A stretch of DNA of 59,735 nucleotides from the NCBI GenBank assembly GCA_903886275.1, contig CAISLN010000054.1, positions 1 through 59,735 of the forward strand, in the 5' to 3' direction. This stretch comes from an uncultured beta proteobacterium (GTDB taxonomy: Bacteria; Pseudomonadota; Gammaproteobacteria; Burkholderiales; Burkholderiaceae_C). Each line of letters starts with the position of its first letter. The first letter of the stretch is position 1. The translations under genes and the position numbers were made by a program. Shown one piece after another: positions 44,460 to 54,301 of the stretch. The notes under the pieces were generated by a model. That model saw only the letters and a list, made by a program, of their open reading frames with translations. It made no database searches and was not told the origin of the DNA.

Positions 44460-45200
44460 TTAGATATCGGGGCTATGGCTGTGCAGGTTCGCCAGCTCAT
44501 CGCGCAGGCTCAGGCAATCGCCTTCGATCAGGTCCAGGTGTTCAAGCACCTGATCGCCCACACGGTCCCACTCATGGTGGCTGTGCGCCGATATGTCATC
44601 GTTTAATTAATCGGCCAGGCGGGCAATGGCCACTCCCTGGCAAGCAGGTATGCCAGCGTGGCGTGCTGCTCATTTTTCAGCGATGTCAGCGAGCGAGAAG
44701 GGGAACTCGCCACGCTCGCCAGCGTTTGCCCGTAGGTCGCAATCTTGGTGCTCAAAATGGGAATCCCAATATCGTGAAACAAGCCAAAACTATAGGCATA
44801 GTCCCTCGGGACACGGCGCATGGCGGCGGCAATATAGGCTGAAATAGCGGACAGTTTTTCTGAGCTATGCCAATACCGCTCCAGCCAACGCACATCCCCT
44901 GCCACGCTATTTTTCAGCATCAGGGTGGTGCCAATTTGGCTCGCACTGCGCATTCCCAAAAGGGCCACTGCGCTGGCCACCGAACGGGTCTTGTTGGATA
45001 GTCCAACAAAGGCGAATTCACGGTATTCAATACTGCCGCCTACAGCGCAACGTCCACGTTGATCAAGCGAACAATGACCTGCGGGTCGGGGTCCTCCTTG
45101 GCCAGTTCAGCGTCAAGCTTTACTAAAATTTGGGGCGTGATGGAATGGAAATACCGGCCAGCGTTTTATCGATTTCGGCTTTGGATAGGAGCTGCGGCAT
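44460..45200 (-). pseudogene. Degraded HDOD-domain gene
   Basis: Leftward reading from ATG 45200 gives an HDOD protein broken in several places. The start runs MPQLLSKAEIDKTLAG and IPSRPKF, then hits TAG. A shift restores VKLDAELAKEDPDPQVIVRL, ending in TAG exactly where HDOD proteins have Ser (DVAL*AAVLNTVNSP). A second shift restores VASAVALLGMRSASQIG through YWHSSEKLSAISAYIAAAM and DYAYSFGLFHDIGIPIL. After stops near 44600 the C-terminal tail HHEWDRVGDQVLEHLDL and LRDELANLHSHSPDI follows to 44460. HDOD proteins act in c-di-GMP or stress signalling. At least two frameshifts, in-frame stops and an apparent internal loss make this a clear pseudogene. Confidence 0.85.
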
Positions 45201-45578
45201 ATCACTTTCGGATTCAAAAATGCAAGGCGCGCAACATGCAGCGGCGTCGCAATCAAGTGGGGTGTTGGGTCTCAGTATTTTCGAAAAATGTGCCGGCCCG
45301 AGCGGCGGGCACGCTGCATTGTAAAGTCAGGCCAGCGTCTTCTATCGCACAAAGCCCCTTGAAACGCGCGTTTTGCCGACAACCGAAATTCAGGCGCATC
45401 GTCTGGCCAAGGGTCACGAAGACCTGCTCTGTCAGGCCCGCCAAGCCTGGCGCGAGCCCACAGAAACAAGGCAGCGGCGCCTGGCCTGGGCGATCGAGCC
45501 ACCGCAGTTGCAGCGTGGTTTGATATCCAACGGAACCGGCTGCAATAGAGCTGGGTGGTGCAATCGCCTTTACGGCCC
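45201..45578. other. Intergenic region, possible further gene remnant
   Basis: No intact gene is visible. A leftward open stretch to 45253 reads QNARFKGLCAIEDAGLTLQCS, vaguely like small conserved secreted proteins, but it has no clear start and frames change within it. It is best seen as more decayed sequence upstream of the HDOD pseudogene. Confidence 0.4.
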
Positions 45579-45607
45579 TTGAGATAGCGCTTTCATTGTC
45601 CTGTAAT
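45579..45607 (+). promoter_or_regulatory. Promoter of the LacI-type regulator gene with overlapping imperfect operator
   Basis: TTGAGA (45579-45584) and TGTAAT (45602-45607) are 17 bases apart, a good sigma-70 pattern, giving a start near 45614 and a leader of about 10 bases. Positions 45582-45595 (AGATAGCGCTTTCA) match 12 of 14 bases of the TGAAAGCGCTTTCA operator found elsewhere in the locus, suggesting autoregulation. Confidence 0.65.
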
Positions 45608-45624
45608 GGACTATTATCCCGCCC

Positions 45625-46677
45625 ATGTCATCCATCCTATCCAAACGCAATGCCAAGACGCCGGTGGACTCCTTGTCCAAAGCCATCACCCTGGAGATGG
45701 TGGCAAAAGTAGCCGGCGTCTCTCCGGCAACGGTTTCGCGCATCTTGAACGGCACGGCGGTGGTCAGCCCCGAGCGCAAAAAAGCAGTCGATGCCGCCAT
45801 TGCCAAGCTGGGTTTTGTGCCCAATCCGGTGGCGCGCGGCCTGGCCGGTGGGCGCACCTTCAGCATAGGCGTGGTGACCCAGGCGCTGGACAGTCCGTTT
45901 TATGGCTCGGCCCTGCGCGGCGTTGAAGAAAAGCTGCTCCCGCTGGGTTACAGCCCGCTGTTTGTCAGCGGCCAGTGGGACGCCGAGGTGGAAACCCGCT
46001 GCATGGATGTGCTGCGTTCCCGCCGGGTGGACGGCATCATCGTGCTGACCGGGCGCCTGACCGACAAGGCGCTCAAGGCCTATGCCAAAGCGCTGCCGAT
46101 TGTGGTGACCGGCCGCAAGCTCAGTGCCCCCGGCCTGGCCGGCCTGTACTGTGACAACGTGGAGGGCGCGCGCCTGGCCACCCAGCATCTGATCGATCTG
46201 GGGCACCGCCAGATCGCCTTCATCTCCGGTGACCCGCAGCACCCGGATGCCATCGACCGCTTGCAGGGCTACCGCAATGCGCTGGAGGCCGCGCGCATCC
46301 GTTTTGATCCGGCCCTAGTGGCCGAGGGCGGTTTTTACGAGGCCAGCGGCCTGCAGGCGGTGGCGGATCTGCTGGCCACGCGCAAGCGCTTCACCGCCAT
46401 CTTTGCCGCCAATGACCAAATGGCCGTGGGCGCCGCACTGGGCCTGAGCCGCAATTCCCTGCGCGTGCCAGAAGATGTGTCGCTGATCGGCTATGACGAT
46501 TTGTCCTCCTCGCTCTATTCCAATCCGCCGCTCAGCAGCATCCACCAGTCCGCATACGCGTTGGGGCAACAGGCTGCCGAGGTGCTGTTGCAGATGCTGG
46601 CGGGTAAAAAGCCGGTGTTTGAAGTGCCCGCGCCGCGGCTTGTGTCGCGCGAGTCTTGCCGGCGTTTGACTATTTAG
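45625..46677 (+). CDS. LacI-family transcriptional regulator of the glucan locus
   Basis: 350 residues from ATG 45625. The HTH at about 22-45 (TLEMVAKVAGVSPATVSRILNGTAVVS) includes the hinge-proximal ARGLAGGRT. The sugar-binding core spans about 75-345 (IGVVTQALDSPFYGSALRGVEE, VDGIIVLTGR, DLGHRQIAFISG, FAANDQMAVGAALGLS, VSLIGYDDLSSS). It should repress until a sugar signal, probably an oligoglucoside, binds. Palindromes TGAAAGCGCTTTCA before the ABC genes and between the GH30 and lipoprotein genes are its likely operators, and its own promoter holds an imperfect copy. There is no clear ribosome site; the predicted leader is very short. Confidence 0.93.
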   Translation: MSSILSKRNAKTPVDSLSKAITLEMVAKVAGVSPATVSRILNGTAVVSPERKKAVDAAIAKLGFVPNPVARGLAGGRTFSIGVVTQALDSPFYGSALRGVEEKLLPLGYSPLFVSGQWDAEVETRCMDVLRSRRVDGIIVLTGRLTDKALKAYAKALPIVVTGRKLSAPGLAGLYCDNVEGARLATQHLIDLGHRQIAFISGDPQHPDAIDRLQGYRNALEAARIRFDPALVAEGGFYEASGLQAVADLLATRKRFTAIFAANDQMAVGAALGLSRNSLRVPEDVSLIGYDDLSSSLYSNPPLSSIHQSAYALGQQAAEVLLQMLAGKKPVFEVPAPRLVSRESCRRLTI

Positions 46678-46728
46678 TTTCTCCGCACATCGGGAATACC
46701 CTGAGCCAGCTTATGGGAAAGTGCTGTC

Positions 46729-46747
46729 TATAATGAAAGCGCTTTCA
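46729..46747 (+). promoter_or_regulatory. Promoter -10 and LacI-type operator of the ABC/glucosidase operon
   Basis: A perfect TATAAT (46729-46734) is joined to the perfect palindrome TGAAAGCGCTTTCA (46734-46747), so a bound repressor would cover the transcription start. The -35 is weak. The stretch AATGAAAGCGCTTTCACAA is identical to 57633-57651. Confidence 0.85.
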
Positions 46748-46776
46748 CAATTGCAACGTGTTCCCCAGGAGATCCC

Positions 46777-48045
46777 ATGCGCAAAGCCCCCCGAGCAGTC
46801 GCCATTACGGCCCAGTTATCTATCGCAGTTGCCGCTGCGCTGACATGGATAGGCACTGCCTCGGCGCAGCAAAGCCTGACCATTGCAGCCTTCCCGGCAG
46901 TCGATGAGATTGCCAAGTTGGCCATTCCGATGTGGAAGAAGAAGCACCCGGATGTGGAAATCAAGGTCGTCAGCCGCGCCTTTGCCGACCACCACACGGC
47001 CATGACGACAGCGCTGTCCACCTCGTCCAATCTGCCCGACGTGATGGTGGTGGAATACGGTTTTGTAGCGCGCTTTGCCGAAGGCGGCGGCTTGGAAGAT
47101 CTGGGCGCTGCGCCCTACAACATCAAGAGCCAGCAGGCGCACTTTGTGCCCTACGCCTTTCGCCAGGGCACCACGAATGCCGCCACGGTGGTGGCGGTAC
47201 CGTCCGACATCGGCCCCGGCACGCTGCTGTACCGCGATGACCTGCTCAAAAAAGCCGGCGTCAAAGAGGGCGATCTCACCCAATCCTGGGATTCGTTCGT
47301 GGCCTCCGGCGTCAAGATCAAGGCCGCCACCGGGGCCTATCTGGTGGCCCATGCGCGCGATGTCAAAGACATCGTGATCCGCTCCGACATCAAACCCGGA
47401 GAGGGCCTGTATATCGACAACAAGGGCAAGGTGCTGGTGGATACGCCGCGCTTTGTGCGCGCCTTCGAGCTGGCCAAAAAGGTGCGCGAGCAAAAGCTTG
47501 ACGGCAAGATAGGCGCCTGGTCCAACGAATGGTCCGAGGGCTTCAAGCGCGGCACCATTGCTACCCAGCTCTCCGGTGCCTGGTTGGCCGGTCACCTGAA
47601 CAACTGGTTGGCCCCCAACACCAAGGGTCTGTGGCGCGCAGCCCAATTGCCCGAGAAGGCCTATGGCTCCTGGGGCGGCAGCTTCTACACCATCCCCAAG
47701 GTCTCCAAGAACAAGGCCCTGGCCTGGGAGTTCATCCAGATGATGACGCTGAATCCGGAAATGCAGCTCAGCGCCTTCAAGTCGCAGGATGCTTTCCCGG
47801 CGCTGGTGGATGTGCACAAGGACGCCTTCTTTGACCAGCCGATTGAATTCCTGGGCGGCCAAAAGGCGCGCCTGTTGTGGCGCGATGCGGCCAACAAGAT
47901 CACGGCTGTTGATGTGCACAAGCTCGACCCGATTGCCGAGGAAATTATCAACACCGAGATGGACAAGGTGCTGGACCAAGGCAAGGACATCAAGACGGCG
48001 CTGGCAGACGCCAAGGCGCTCTTGGAACGCCGCGTAGCCCGCTAA
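46777..48045 (+). CDS. ABC transporter sugar-binding protein of the glucan locus
   Basis: 422 residues from ATG 46777, with AGGAG about 7 bases upstream. Signal peptide of about 30 residues ending TASAQQ. Family 1 binding protein: LTIAAFPAVDEIAKLAIPMWKKKHPDVEIKVV, SSNLPDVMVVEYGFVARF, and a C-terminal EEIINTEMDKVLDQGKDIKTALADA. It binds a sugar in the periplasm, here most likely an oligosaccharide from beta-glucan because the operon continues with permeases, GH1, GH16 and GH17 genes. It is the first gene after a LacI-type operator. Ligand size is not readable from the sequence. Confidence 0.93.
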   Translation: MRKAPRAVAITAQLSIAVAAALTWIGTASAQQSLTIAAFPAVDEIAKLAIPMWKKKHPDVEIKVVSRAFADHHTAMTTALSTSSNLPDVMVVEYGFVARFAEGGGLEDLGAAPYNIKSQQAHFVPYAFRQGTTNAATVVAVPSDIGPGTLLYRDDLLKKAGVKEGDLTQSWDSFVASGVKIKAATGAYLVAHARDVKDIVIRSDIKPGEGLYIDNKGKVLVDTPRFVRAFELAKKVREQKLDGKIGAWSNEWSEGFKRGTIATQLSGAWLAGHLNNWLAPNTKGLWRAAQLPEKAYGSWGGSFYTIPKVSKNKALAWEFIQMMTLNPEMQLSAFKSQDAFPALVDVHKDAFFDQPIEFLGGQKARLLWRDAANKITAVDVHKLDPIAEEIINTEMDKVLDQGKDIKTALADAKALLERRVAR

Positions 48046-48058
48046 TCTCCCCAGCACC

Positions 48059-49006
48059 ATGGCAAGCACAACTCCACAGCGCAAGGTCTGGCGCTTATCG
48101 CCCAAGCTCGTTCCGTATTTGCTGGTCAGCCCGTTTTTGATCCTGTTTTTGGTGTTCGGCGTGTTTCCGCTGGCCTTTTCCTTCTACCTGGCGTTCCAGA
48201 CTTGGGAGCCCACGGCCGGGCTGCAGAGCATGAAGTTTGTCGGCCTGGGCAACTTTGCCTTCGCCATCACCGACGAGTGGTTCTGGAAGTCGCTCAAAAA
48301 CACCGCCTGGTTGGCCTTTGCCTCCGGTGTGCCCCAGCATGTGATTGCCATCCCGCTGGCCTACTTCATCCACACCTCGTTCAAGCGCACGCGCAATAGC
48401 GTGATCGGTGCCTACTTTCTGCCCTACATCACCTCCACCGTGGCCATTGCCATGATGTTCGGCACGCTGTTCTCCACCGATTTTGGGCTGATCAATATCG
48501 CCCTGCGCGCACTCTCCGAAGTGCCGGGTCTGGGCTGGGTTTTTTCGGGCGCACCGATCGACTGGCTCAACCGCGCCGAGAACGTCAAACCGGCGGTGGC
48601 CATTGTGGTGTTCTGGCGCTACATCGGCTTTAACACCGTGCTGTATCTGGCCGCCTTGCAGACTATTCCCAAGGATATATACGAGGCCGCCACCATGGAC
48701 GGCGCAAGGCGCCTGCAGCAGTTTTTCTACATCACGCTGCCCAGCCTCAAACCGATGATTTATTTTGGCGTGACGCTCAGCGTGGTGGGTGGGCTGCAAC
48801 TGTTTGAAGAGCCCTTTATCCTGACCGGCGGGCGCGGCGGTACCGACCAGGCCGGCATGACCACGGCCATGTACATGTACCGCACGGCCTTTGAATTCAA
48901 CGACTTCGGCGCCGCCAGCGCCCTGTCCTGGTTGCTGTTTGTGGTGGTGGCAGCGTTGACCTGGCTGACCAACCGTGCCTTCAAACCGCGTGACGGCTCC
49001 CAATAA
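48059..49006 (+). CDS. ABC sugar transporter permease, MalF-like (glucan locus)
   Basis: 315 residues from ATG 48059. Six hydrophobic segments, the first at about 20-42 (LLVSPFLILFLVFGVFPLAF), and the EAA loop DIYEAATMDGARRLQQFFYITLPSLKP. CUT1 family. It pairs with the permease encoded at 49017. It has no own ATPase next to it; the ATPase gene of the locus lies after GH1 at 51314. The gap from the binding-protein gene is 13 bases. Confidence 0.94.
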   Translation: MASTTPQRKVWRLSPKLVPYLLVSPFLILFLVFGVFPLAFSFYLAFQTWEPTAGLQSMKFVGLGNFAFAITDEWFWKSLKNTAWLAFASGVPQHVIAIPLAYFIHTSFKRTRNSVIGAYFLPYITSTVAIAMMFGTLFSTDFGLINIALRALSEVPGLGWVFSGAPIDWLNRAENVKPAVAIVVFWRYIGFNTVLYLAALQTIPKDIYEAATMDGARRLQQFFYITLPSLKPMIYFGVTLSVVGGLQLFEEPFILTGGRGGTDQAGMTTAMYMYRTAFEFNDFGAASALSWLLFVVVAALTWLTNRAFKPRDGSQ

Positions 49007-49016
49007 GAGGCAAGCA

Positions 49017-49841
49017 ATGAACCTTGAAAAAATGGCCCCGCGCGCGGCCTATCTGTTGGTCGGTGTGGGCGCACTCATCATGCTGACGCCCTTTTATTTC
49101 ATGTTCGTGTTTGCCACGCATTCGCGCACCGAAATCTTCAACCTGCCCCCGCCGCTGTTCTTTGGCGACAGCTTTTTGGTCAACCTGCAGATCCTGACCG
49201 AGAAGATCCCGTTCTGGCGCAGCCTGGGCTGGAGCCTGTATGTGGCGCTGGCCTCCACCGCTTTGACGCTGTTGTTTTGCACCATGGGCGGTTATGCCTT
49301 TGCCATGTTCGAGTTCCGCGGCAAGCAGCCCCTGTTTTTGCTGGTGATGGGCACCATGCTGCTGCCGTCCTTCCTGGGCATGATCCCCACCTTCATGATC
49401 ATGGACGCCTTTGGCTGGATCGATCAGCCCCGTGCCCTCTACCTACCCGGCGCGGCCAGCGCCTTTGGCATCTTCATGATGCGCCAGTTCATAGGTGCGT
49501 CCATTCCCAAGGACCTGATCGAAGCGGCGCGCATGGATGGTTGCGGCGAGTTGGGCATTTACTGGCGCATCGTGCTGCCGCTGCTGGCGCCGGCCATGGG
49601 CACGCTGGGGCTGATCACTTTTATTGCCTCGTGGAACAACTTCATAGGCCCGCTGATCGTGATGCGTTCGCCCGACATGTACACCCTGCCGCTGGCCCTG
49701 CGCAGCATGCAAAGCCCGGTCAATACCGAGTGGGGTGCGGTGATGGCGGGTTCGGCCATTGCTACCTTGCCGCTGCTGGCACTGTTTGCCATTTCGTCGC
49801 GCCGCCTGATCGACGGGCTGACGGCCGGTGCCGTCAAGTAG
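49017..49841 (+). CDS. ABC sugar transporter permease, MalG-like (glucan locus)
   Basis: 274 residues from ATG 49017, with AGAGG 8 bases upstream; an earlier in-frame start lies inside the previous gene. Six membrane segments, EAA loop KDLIEAARMDGCGELGIYWRIVLPLLAP, and the typical MalG tail SSRRLIDGLTAGAVK. It completes the CUT1 channel in the inner membrane. GH1 follows 65 bases downstream. Confidence 0.94.
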   Translation: MNLEKMAPRAAYLLVGVGALIMLTPFYFMFVFATHSRTEIFNLPPPLFFGDSFLVNLQILTEKIPFWRSLGWSLYVALASTALTLLFCTMGGYAFAMFEFRGKQPLFLLVMGTMLLPSFLGMIPTFMIMDAFGWIDQPRALYLPGAASAFGIFMMRQFIGASIPKDLIEAARMDGCGELGIYWRIVLPLLAPAMGTLGLITFIASWNNFIGPLIVMRSPDMYTLPLALRSMQSPVNTEWGAVMAGSAIATLPLLALFAISSRRLIDGLTAGAVK

Positions 49842-49906
49842 CCGCCGCCTGCCTTGCCGAAGGACCCTTGGTCTTTCAAAAATACATTTCTTTGCCACTC
49901 CAATCC

Positions 49907-51274
49907 ATGACACAAGTACCTGCGACCATTGCCTCCTTCCCCGATAAGTTTGTCTGGGGTGTGGCCACCAGCGCCTTTCAGATTGAAGGGGCCACCGATA
50001 GGGACGGCAAAGGCCCGTCCATTTGGGACGACTTTTGCAAGCAGCCAGGCGCCATTGCCGATGCCAGCGACGGTGTGATGGCCTGCGACCATTACCACCG
50101 CTGGCAGGATGATCTGGACCTGATTGACAGTCTGGGGGTGGACGCCTACCGCTTTTCGATCTCCTGGCCCCGTGTGCGCCCGGGTGGCTCCGGTGCCTGG
50201 AACGAAAAAGGCCTGGACTTTTACGAGCGCATTGTGGATGGCTTGCTGGAGCGCGGCATCAAGCCCTACCTGACGCTCAACCATTGGGACCTGCCCAGCG
50301 AGTTACAGGCCAAGGGCGGCTGGACCGACCGCGACACCGTGCACCGCTTTGTGGAATATGCCCAGGGCATAGACCGTCGCATGGGCAGCCGCTTGGCCAC
50401 CATCACCACGCACAACGAACCCTGGGTGGTGGCCGTGCTGGGTTACGAGCAGGGCATTTTTGCGCCCGGCATCAAGAGCCGCGCTGCGGCCATGCAGGCC
50501 TCGCACCACCTGCTGCTCAGCCATGGTCTGGCACTGCAGGCCCTGCGTGCGCAGGGCAGCCAGGCACGACTGGGCATTGTGCTCAATCTGTCCCCCGTGC
50601 AAAGTGCCACCGATTCCGAAGACGACAAAGTCCAGGCTCGCCTGGAAGACGGCAAGCTGCTGCGCTGGTATATGGACCCGCTGTTCAAGGGCAGCTATCC
50701 GGTGGATGTGCTGGCCCATCTGGGCGCCGACGCGCCGCGCCTGCAGGCAGGTGACCTCGATGCCATCCGCACGCCGATGGACTTCATGGGCGTCAACTAC
50801 TACTCACGCGCGGTCGTCAGTGCCAAGGGCCCCTGGAATGCCAAGCAAAGCGGCCTGCCCATCACCGATATGGGCTGGGAGGTCTACCCCGAGGGCCTGA
50901 CCGAACTGCTGGTGCGCATGCACACCGATTACCCGGTTCCCCCCTTGTACGTGACAGAGAACGGTGGTGCCTTCAAAGACGCGCTGCACGAGGGCCAGGT
51001 GCATGACGCCGACCGCACCGATTACATCGCCCGCCACATTGAGGCGGTGGCCCAGGCCATGCGCCAAGGCGTGCGCATGGAGGGCTATATGGTCTGGAGC
51101 CTGCTCGACAACTTCGAGTGGGCCAGCGGTTACGAGAAGCGCTTTGGCATCGTGCATGTGGATTACGCCACGCAAAAGCGCACGCTCAAGGACAGCGCCC
51201 TCTGGTATGGCGCCATGCTCAAGGCACGCAGCGGCCACAGATCACAAAGCGAACCGGCGGCCAGCGTTTTATAA
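49907..51274 (+). CDS. Family 1 glycoside hydrolase (beta-glucosidase)
   Basis: 455 residues from ATG 49907, where the family's start FPDKFVWGVATSAFQIEGA begins soon after. Acid/base Glu171 in THNEP, nucleophile Glu351 in YVTENGG, and substrate-binding LNHWDLP and SLLDNFEWASGY. No signal peptide, so it is cytoplasmic. GH1 enzymes release glucose from the non-reducing end of short beta-glucosides. In this operon it would finish hydrolysis of imported laminari- or gentio-oligosaccharides. All catalytic features are intact and the length is standard. Confidence 0.94.
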   Translation: MTQVPATIASFPDKFVWGVATSAFQIEGATDRDGKGPSIWDDFCKQPGAIADASDGVMACDHYHRWQDDLDLIDSLGVDAYRFSISWPRVRPGGSGAWNEKGLDFYERIVDGLLERGIKPYLTLNHWDLPSELQAKGGWTDRDTVHRFVEYAQGIDRRMGSRLATITTHNEPWVVAVLGYEQGIFAPGIKSRAAAMQASHHLLLSHGLALQALRAQGSQARLGIVLNLSPVQSATDSEDDKVQARLEDGKLLRWYMDPLFKGSYPVDVLAHLGADAPRLQAGDLDAIRTPMDFMGVNYYSRAVVSAKGPWNAKQSGLPITDMGWEVYPEGLTELLVRMHTDYPVPPLYVTENGGAFKDALHEGQVHDADRTDYIARHIEAVAQAMRQGVRMEGYMVWSLLDNFEWASGYEKRFGIVHVDYATQKRTLKDSALWYGAMLKARSGHRSQSEPAASVL

Positions 51275-51313
51275 AAGCCGGTTCAACCGGATCAACCAAG
51301 CAGGAGTACAAAA

Positions 51314-52368
<1,055 letters not shown>

Positions 52369-52387
52369 GCGTCTGGCGCCACTCTGC

Positions 52388-53332
52388 ATGAAGCCGCCCA
52401 AGCCCCAGCCCCAGCCAGGTAAGCCCAAGCCCAAGCCGGGCCAGCCCAAGGGCTGGAAGCTGGTGTGGAACGACGAGTTTGATGGACCGACCATAGACCG
52501 CAGCAAGTGGGACTTTGACATCGGCAATGGCTTCTTCGACTACGCAAGCCACAGCTGGGTGCCGGGCTGGGGCAATGAAGAGTTGCAGTACTACACCGAC
52601 TCCCCACAGAACGCTTTTGTGCAGGATGGCGCCCTGCATATCCGCGCCATCAAGGAATCCCTGCACGGCTGCGGCTACACCTCGGCCCGTCTGAAAACGC
52701 GCCGGCGCGATGGCTCACCGCTGTTCAACCAACGGTATGGCCGCTTTGAATTTCGCGCGCAAGTGCCCTGGGGCAAGGGCCTGTGGCCGGCCCTGTGGAT
52801 GCTGCCGCAAACCGATACCCACGGTGGCTGGGCGGCGTCCGGTGAAATCGATGTGATGGAGATCCATGGCGAAGAGCCGGGCAAGACCCTGGGCTCGATC
52901 CACTTTGGCTCCCCCTTCCCCAAGCGTGAACTGGTCACGCATACCCATGTGCTGCCCCCGGGCAGCCTGGTGAGCGACTGGCATGTGTACGCGGTGGAGT
53001 GGGACCCGGGCGAAATCCGCTGGTACCTCGATGGTGTGCAATGGGCCACGCAAAACTTCTGGTGGAGTTGCAGCAAGACGCAGGGCGGCGCCGGTGTAAA
53101 GGCCAGACGTGCGGCCGATATCAATCCCTGGCCCGCGCCCTTCGACCACCCGTTTTACCTGTTGATGAATGTTGCCGTGGGCGGCAACTTCCCCGGCCAT
53201 CCCACTCCGGCCACCCCATTCCCTGCCGAACTGGTGGTGGACTATGTGCGTGTGTACGAGCGCATGGCGGGCTACCCTCCCATCCAGCCACGCGGCAAGG
53301 GCCTGTTGCCTTACTCCAAAAAGAAACCCTGA
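52388..53332 (+). CDS. Family 16 glycoside hydrolase (laminarinase-type beta-glucanase)
   Basis: 314 residues from ATG 52388. The first 21 residues are a Pro/Lys/Gln repeat (KPPKPQPQPGKPKPKPG), followed by GWKLVWNDEFDG, the common GH16 opening. The catalytic motif is GEIDVMEIHG with E153, D155 and E158 (ExDxxE, laminarinase-type with the extra Met). Further on are RYGRFEFRAQVPWGKGLWPALWMLP and a C-terminal LVVDYVRVYE. Its likely reaction is endo-cleavage of beta-1,3-glucan. No signal peptide is visible, which is unusual for this family. The Pro-rich leader may be a tether or linker. It lies in the operon 19 bases after the ATPase gene. Confidence 0.93.
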   Translation: MKPPKPQPQPGKPKPKPGQPKGWKLVWNDEFDGPTIDRSKWDFDIGNGFFDYASHSWVPGWGNEELQYYTDSPQNAFVQDGALHIRAIKESLHGCGYTSARLKTRRRDGSPLFNQRYGRFEFRAQVPWGKGLWPALWMLPQTDTHGGWAASGEIDVMEIHGEEPGKTLGSIHFGSPFPKRELVTHTHVLPPGSLVSDWHVYAVEWDPGEIRWYLDGVQWATQNFWWSCSKTQGGAGVKARRAADINPWPAPFDHPFYLLMNVAVGGNFPGHPTPATPFPAELVVDYVRVYERMAGYPPIQPRGKGLLPYSKKKP

Positions 53333-53335
53333 TCT

Positions 53336-54301
53336 ATGTCCCGAACCCCATTCCAAGCAACCGCACAGTCCGGTGTGTCTGGTGACGATGCGCCCACTAC
53401 GTTCACGCCCGGCGCGCCGTTTTCCAAGGGCGGCACCGAAGCTGCGGCGCCCCTGGTCCTGCCCGAGCCTGCGCACCAGGCCCTGGTGCAGCGCCTGAAC
53501 AAACGCCTGTCAGCAGGCACCCACGGCCTGTGCTTTAGCCCCTATGTGGACGGGCAGGGCCCGGGCACGCAGTTGGCCGAGCCGCAAATCCGCGAGCGCA
53601 TGGAGGTGATTGCGCCGCATACGCGCTGGGTGCGCAGCTTCTCCTGCACCGAGGGCAATGAGCTGATCCCCAAGGTGGCGCATGCACTGGGCCTCAAAAC
53701 GCTGGTGGGCGCCTGGCTGGGCACCGACCTGGACATCAACGAGCGCGAGATCGAAGGCCTGATCGCCGTGGCCCGCGCCGGACACGCCGACATCGTGGCC
53801 GTGGGCAACGAGGTGATGCTGCGCGAAGACCTGAGCGAGGACACATTGATAGCGTATATAGCGCGCGTCAAGGCCGCCTTGCCCGGCATCCGCGTGGGCT
53901 ATGTCGATGCCTATTATTTATTTGAGCTGCACCCGCGCATCACGGCCGCCTGCGATGTGCTGCTGACCAATTGCTATCCGTTTTGGGAGGGCTGTCCGCT
54001 GGACCAGGCCCTGCCCTATATGCAAAGCATGCTGCGCCGCACGCAGCAAGTGGCGCAGGGCAAGCAGGTCATCATCAGCGAGACCGGTTGGCCCGACCGG
54101 GGCACGAACTTCTGGGGTGCGGTGCCCTCACCAGACGCTGCCATGCGCTACTTTACCGACACCTGTGACTGGGCTGAAGCAGAAGGCATAGAGGTGTTTT
54201 ACTTCGCCGCTTTTGACGAGGCCTGGAAGGCAGGCGTAGAGGGGGACGTGGGCGCCTACTGGGGCCTGTGGGACAAAGACGCAAGGCCCAAATACCGATG
54301 A
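53336..54301 (+). CDS. Family 17 glycoside hydrolase (first of two)
   Basis: 321 residues from ATG 53336, 3 bases after GH16. After a low-complexity leader of about 55 residues, the barrel starts at HGLCFSPYVDGQGPG. Catalytic acid/base Glu159 in AVGNEV and nucleophile Glu249 in IISETGWPD, both in canonical GH17 form. GH17 enzymes cut or transfer beta-1,3-glucan chains; bacterial members are often transglycosylases for making branched or cyclic glucans. No signal peptide is seen. The stop overlaps the next GH17 gene (ATGA). Confidence 0.9.
   Translation: MSRTPFQATAQSGVSGDDAPTTFTPGAPFSKGGTEAAAPLVLPEPAHQALVQRLNKRLSAGTHGLCFSPYVDGQGPGTQLAEPQIRERMEVIAPHTRWVRSFSCTEGNELIPKVAHALGLKTLVGAWLGTDLDINEREIEGLIAVARAGHADIVAVGNEVMLREDLSEDTLIAYIARVKAALPGIRVGYVDAYYLFELHPRITAACDVLLTNCYPFWEGCPLDQALPYMQSMLRRTQQVAQGKQVIISETGWPDRGTNFWGAVPSPDAAMRYFTDTCDWAEAEGIEVFYFAAFDEAWKAGVEGDVGAYWGLWDKDARPKYR

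Noticed and set aside
45253..45502. Two overlapping leftward frames upstream of the HDOD pseudogene as genes
   Set aside because: No ribosome site, no consistent frame and only vague family resemblance; probably gene remnants.
43684..45600. Insertion sequence causing the decay region
   Set aside because: No transposase fragment, terminal inverted repeats or target duplications were seen; the damage looks like point changes and small deletions.
51118..51313. Upstream start for the second MalK-type gene inside GH1
   Set aside because: The frame overlaps the GH1 coding end in a different frame and reads nonsense before KNYGAVDV. The real start is ATG 51314 with its ribosome site, followed by a frameshift.
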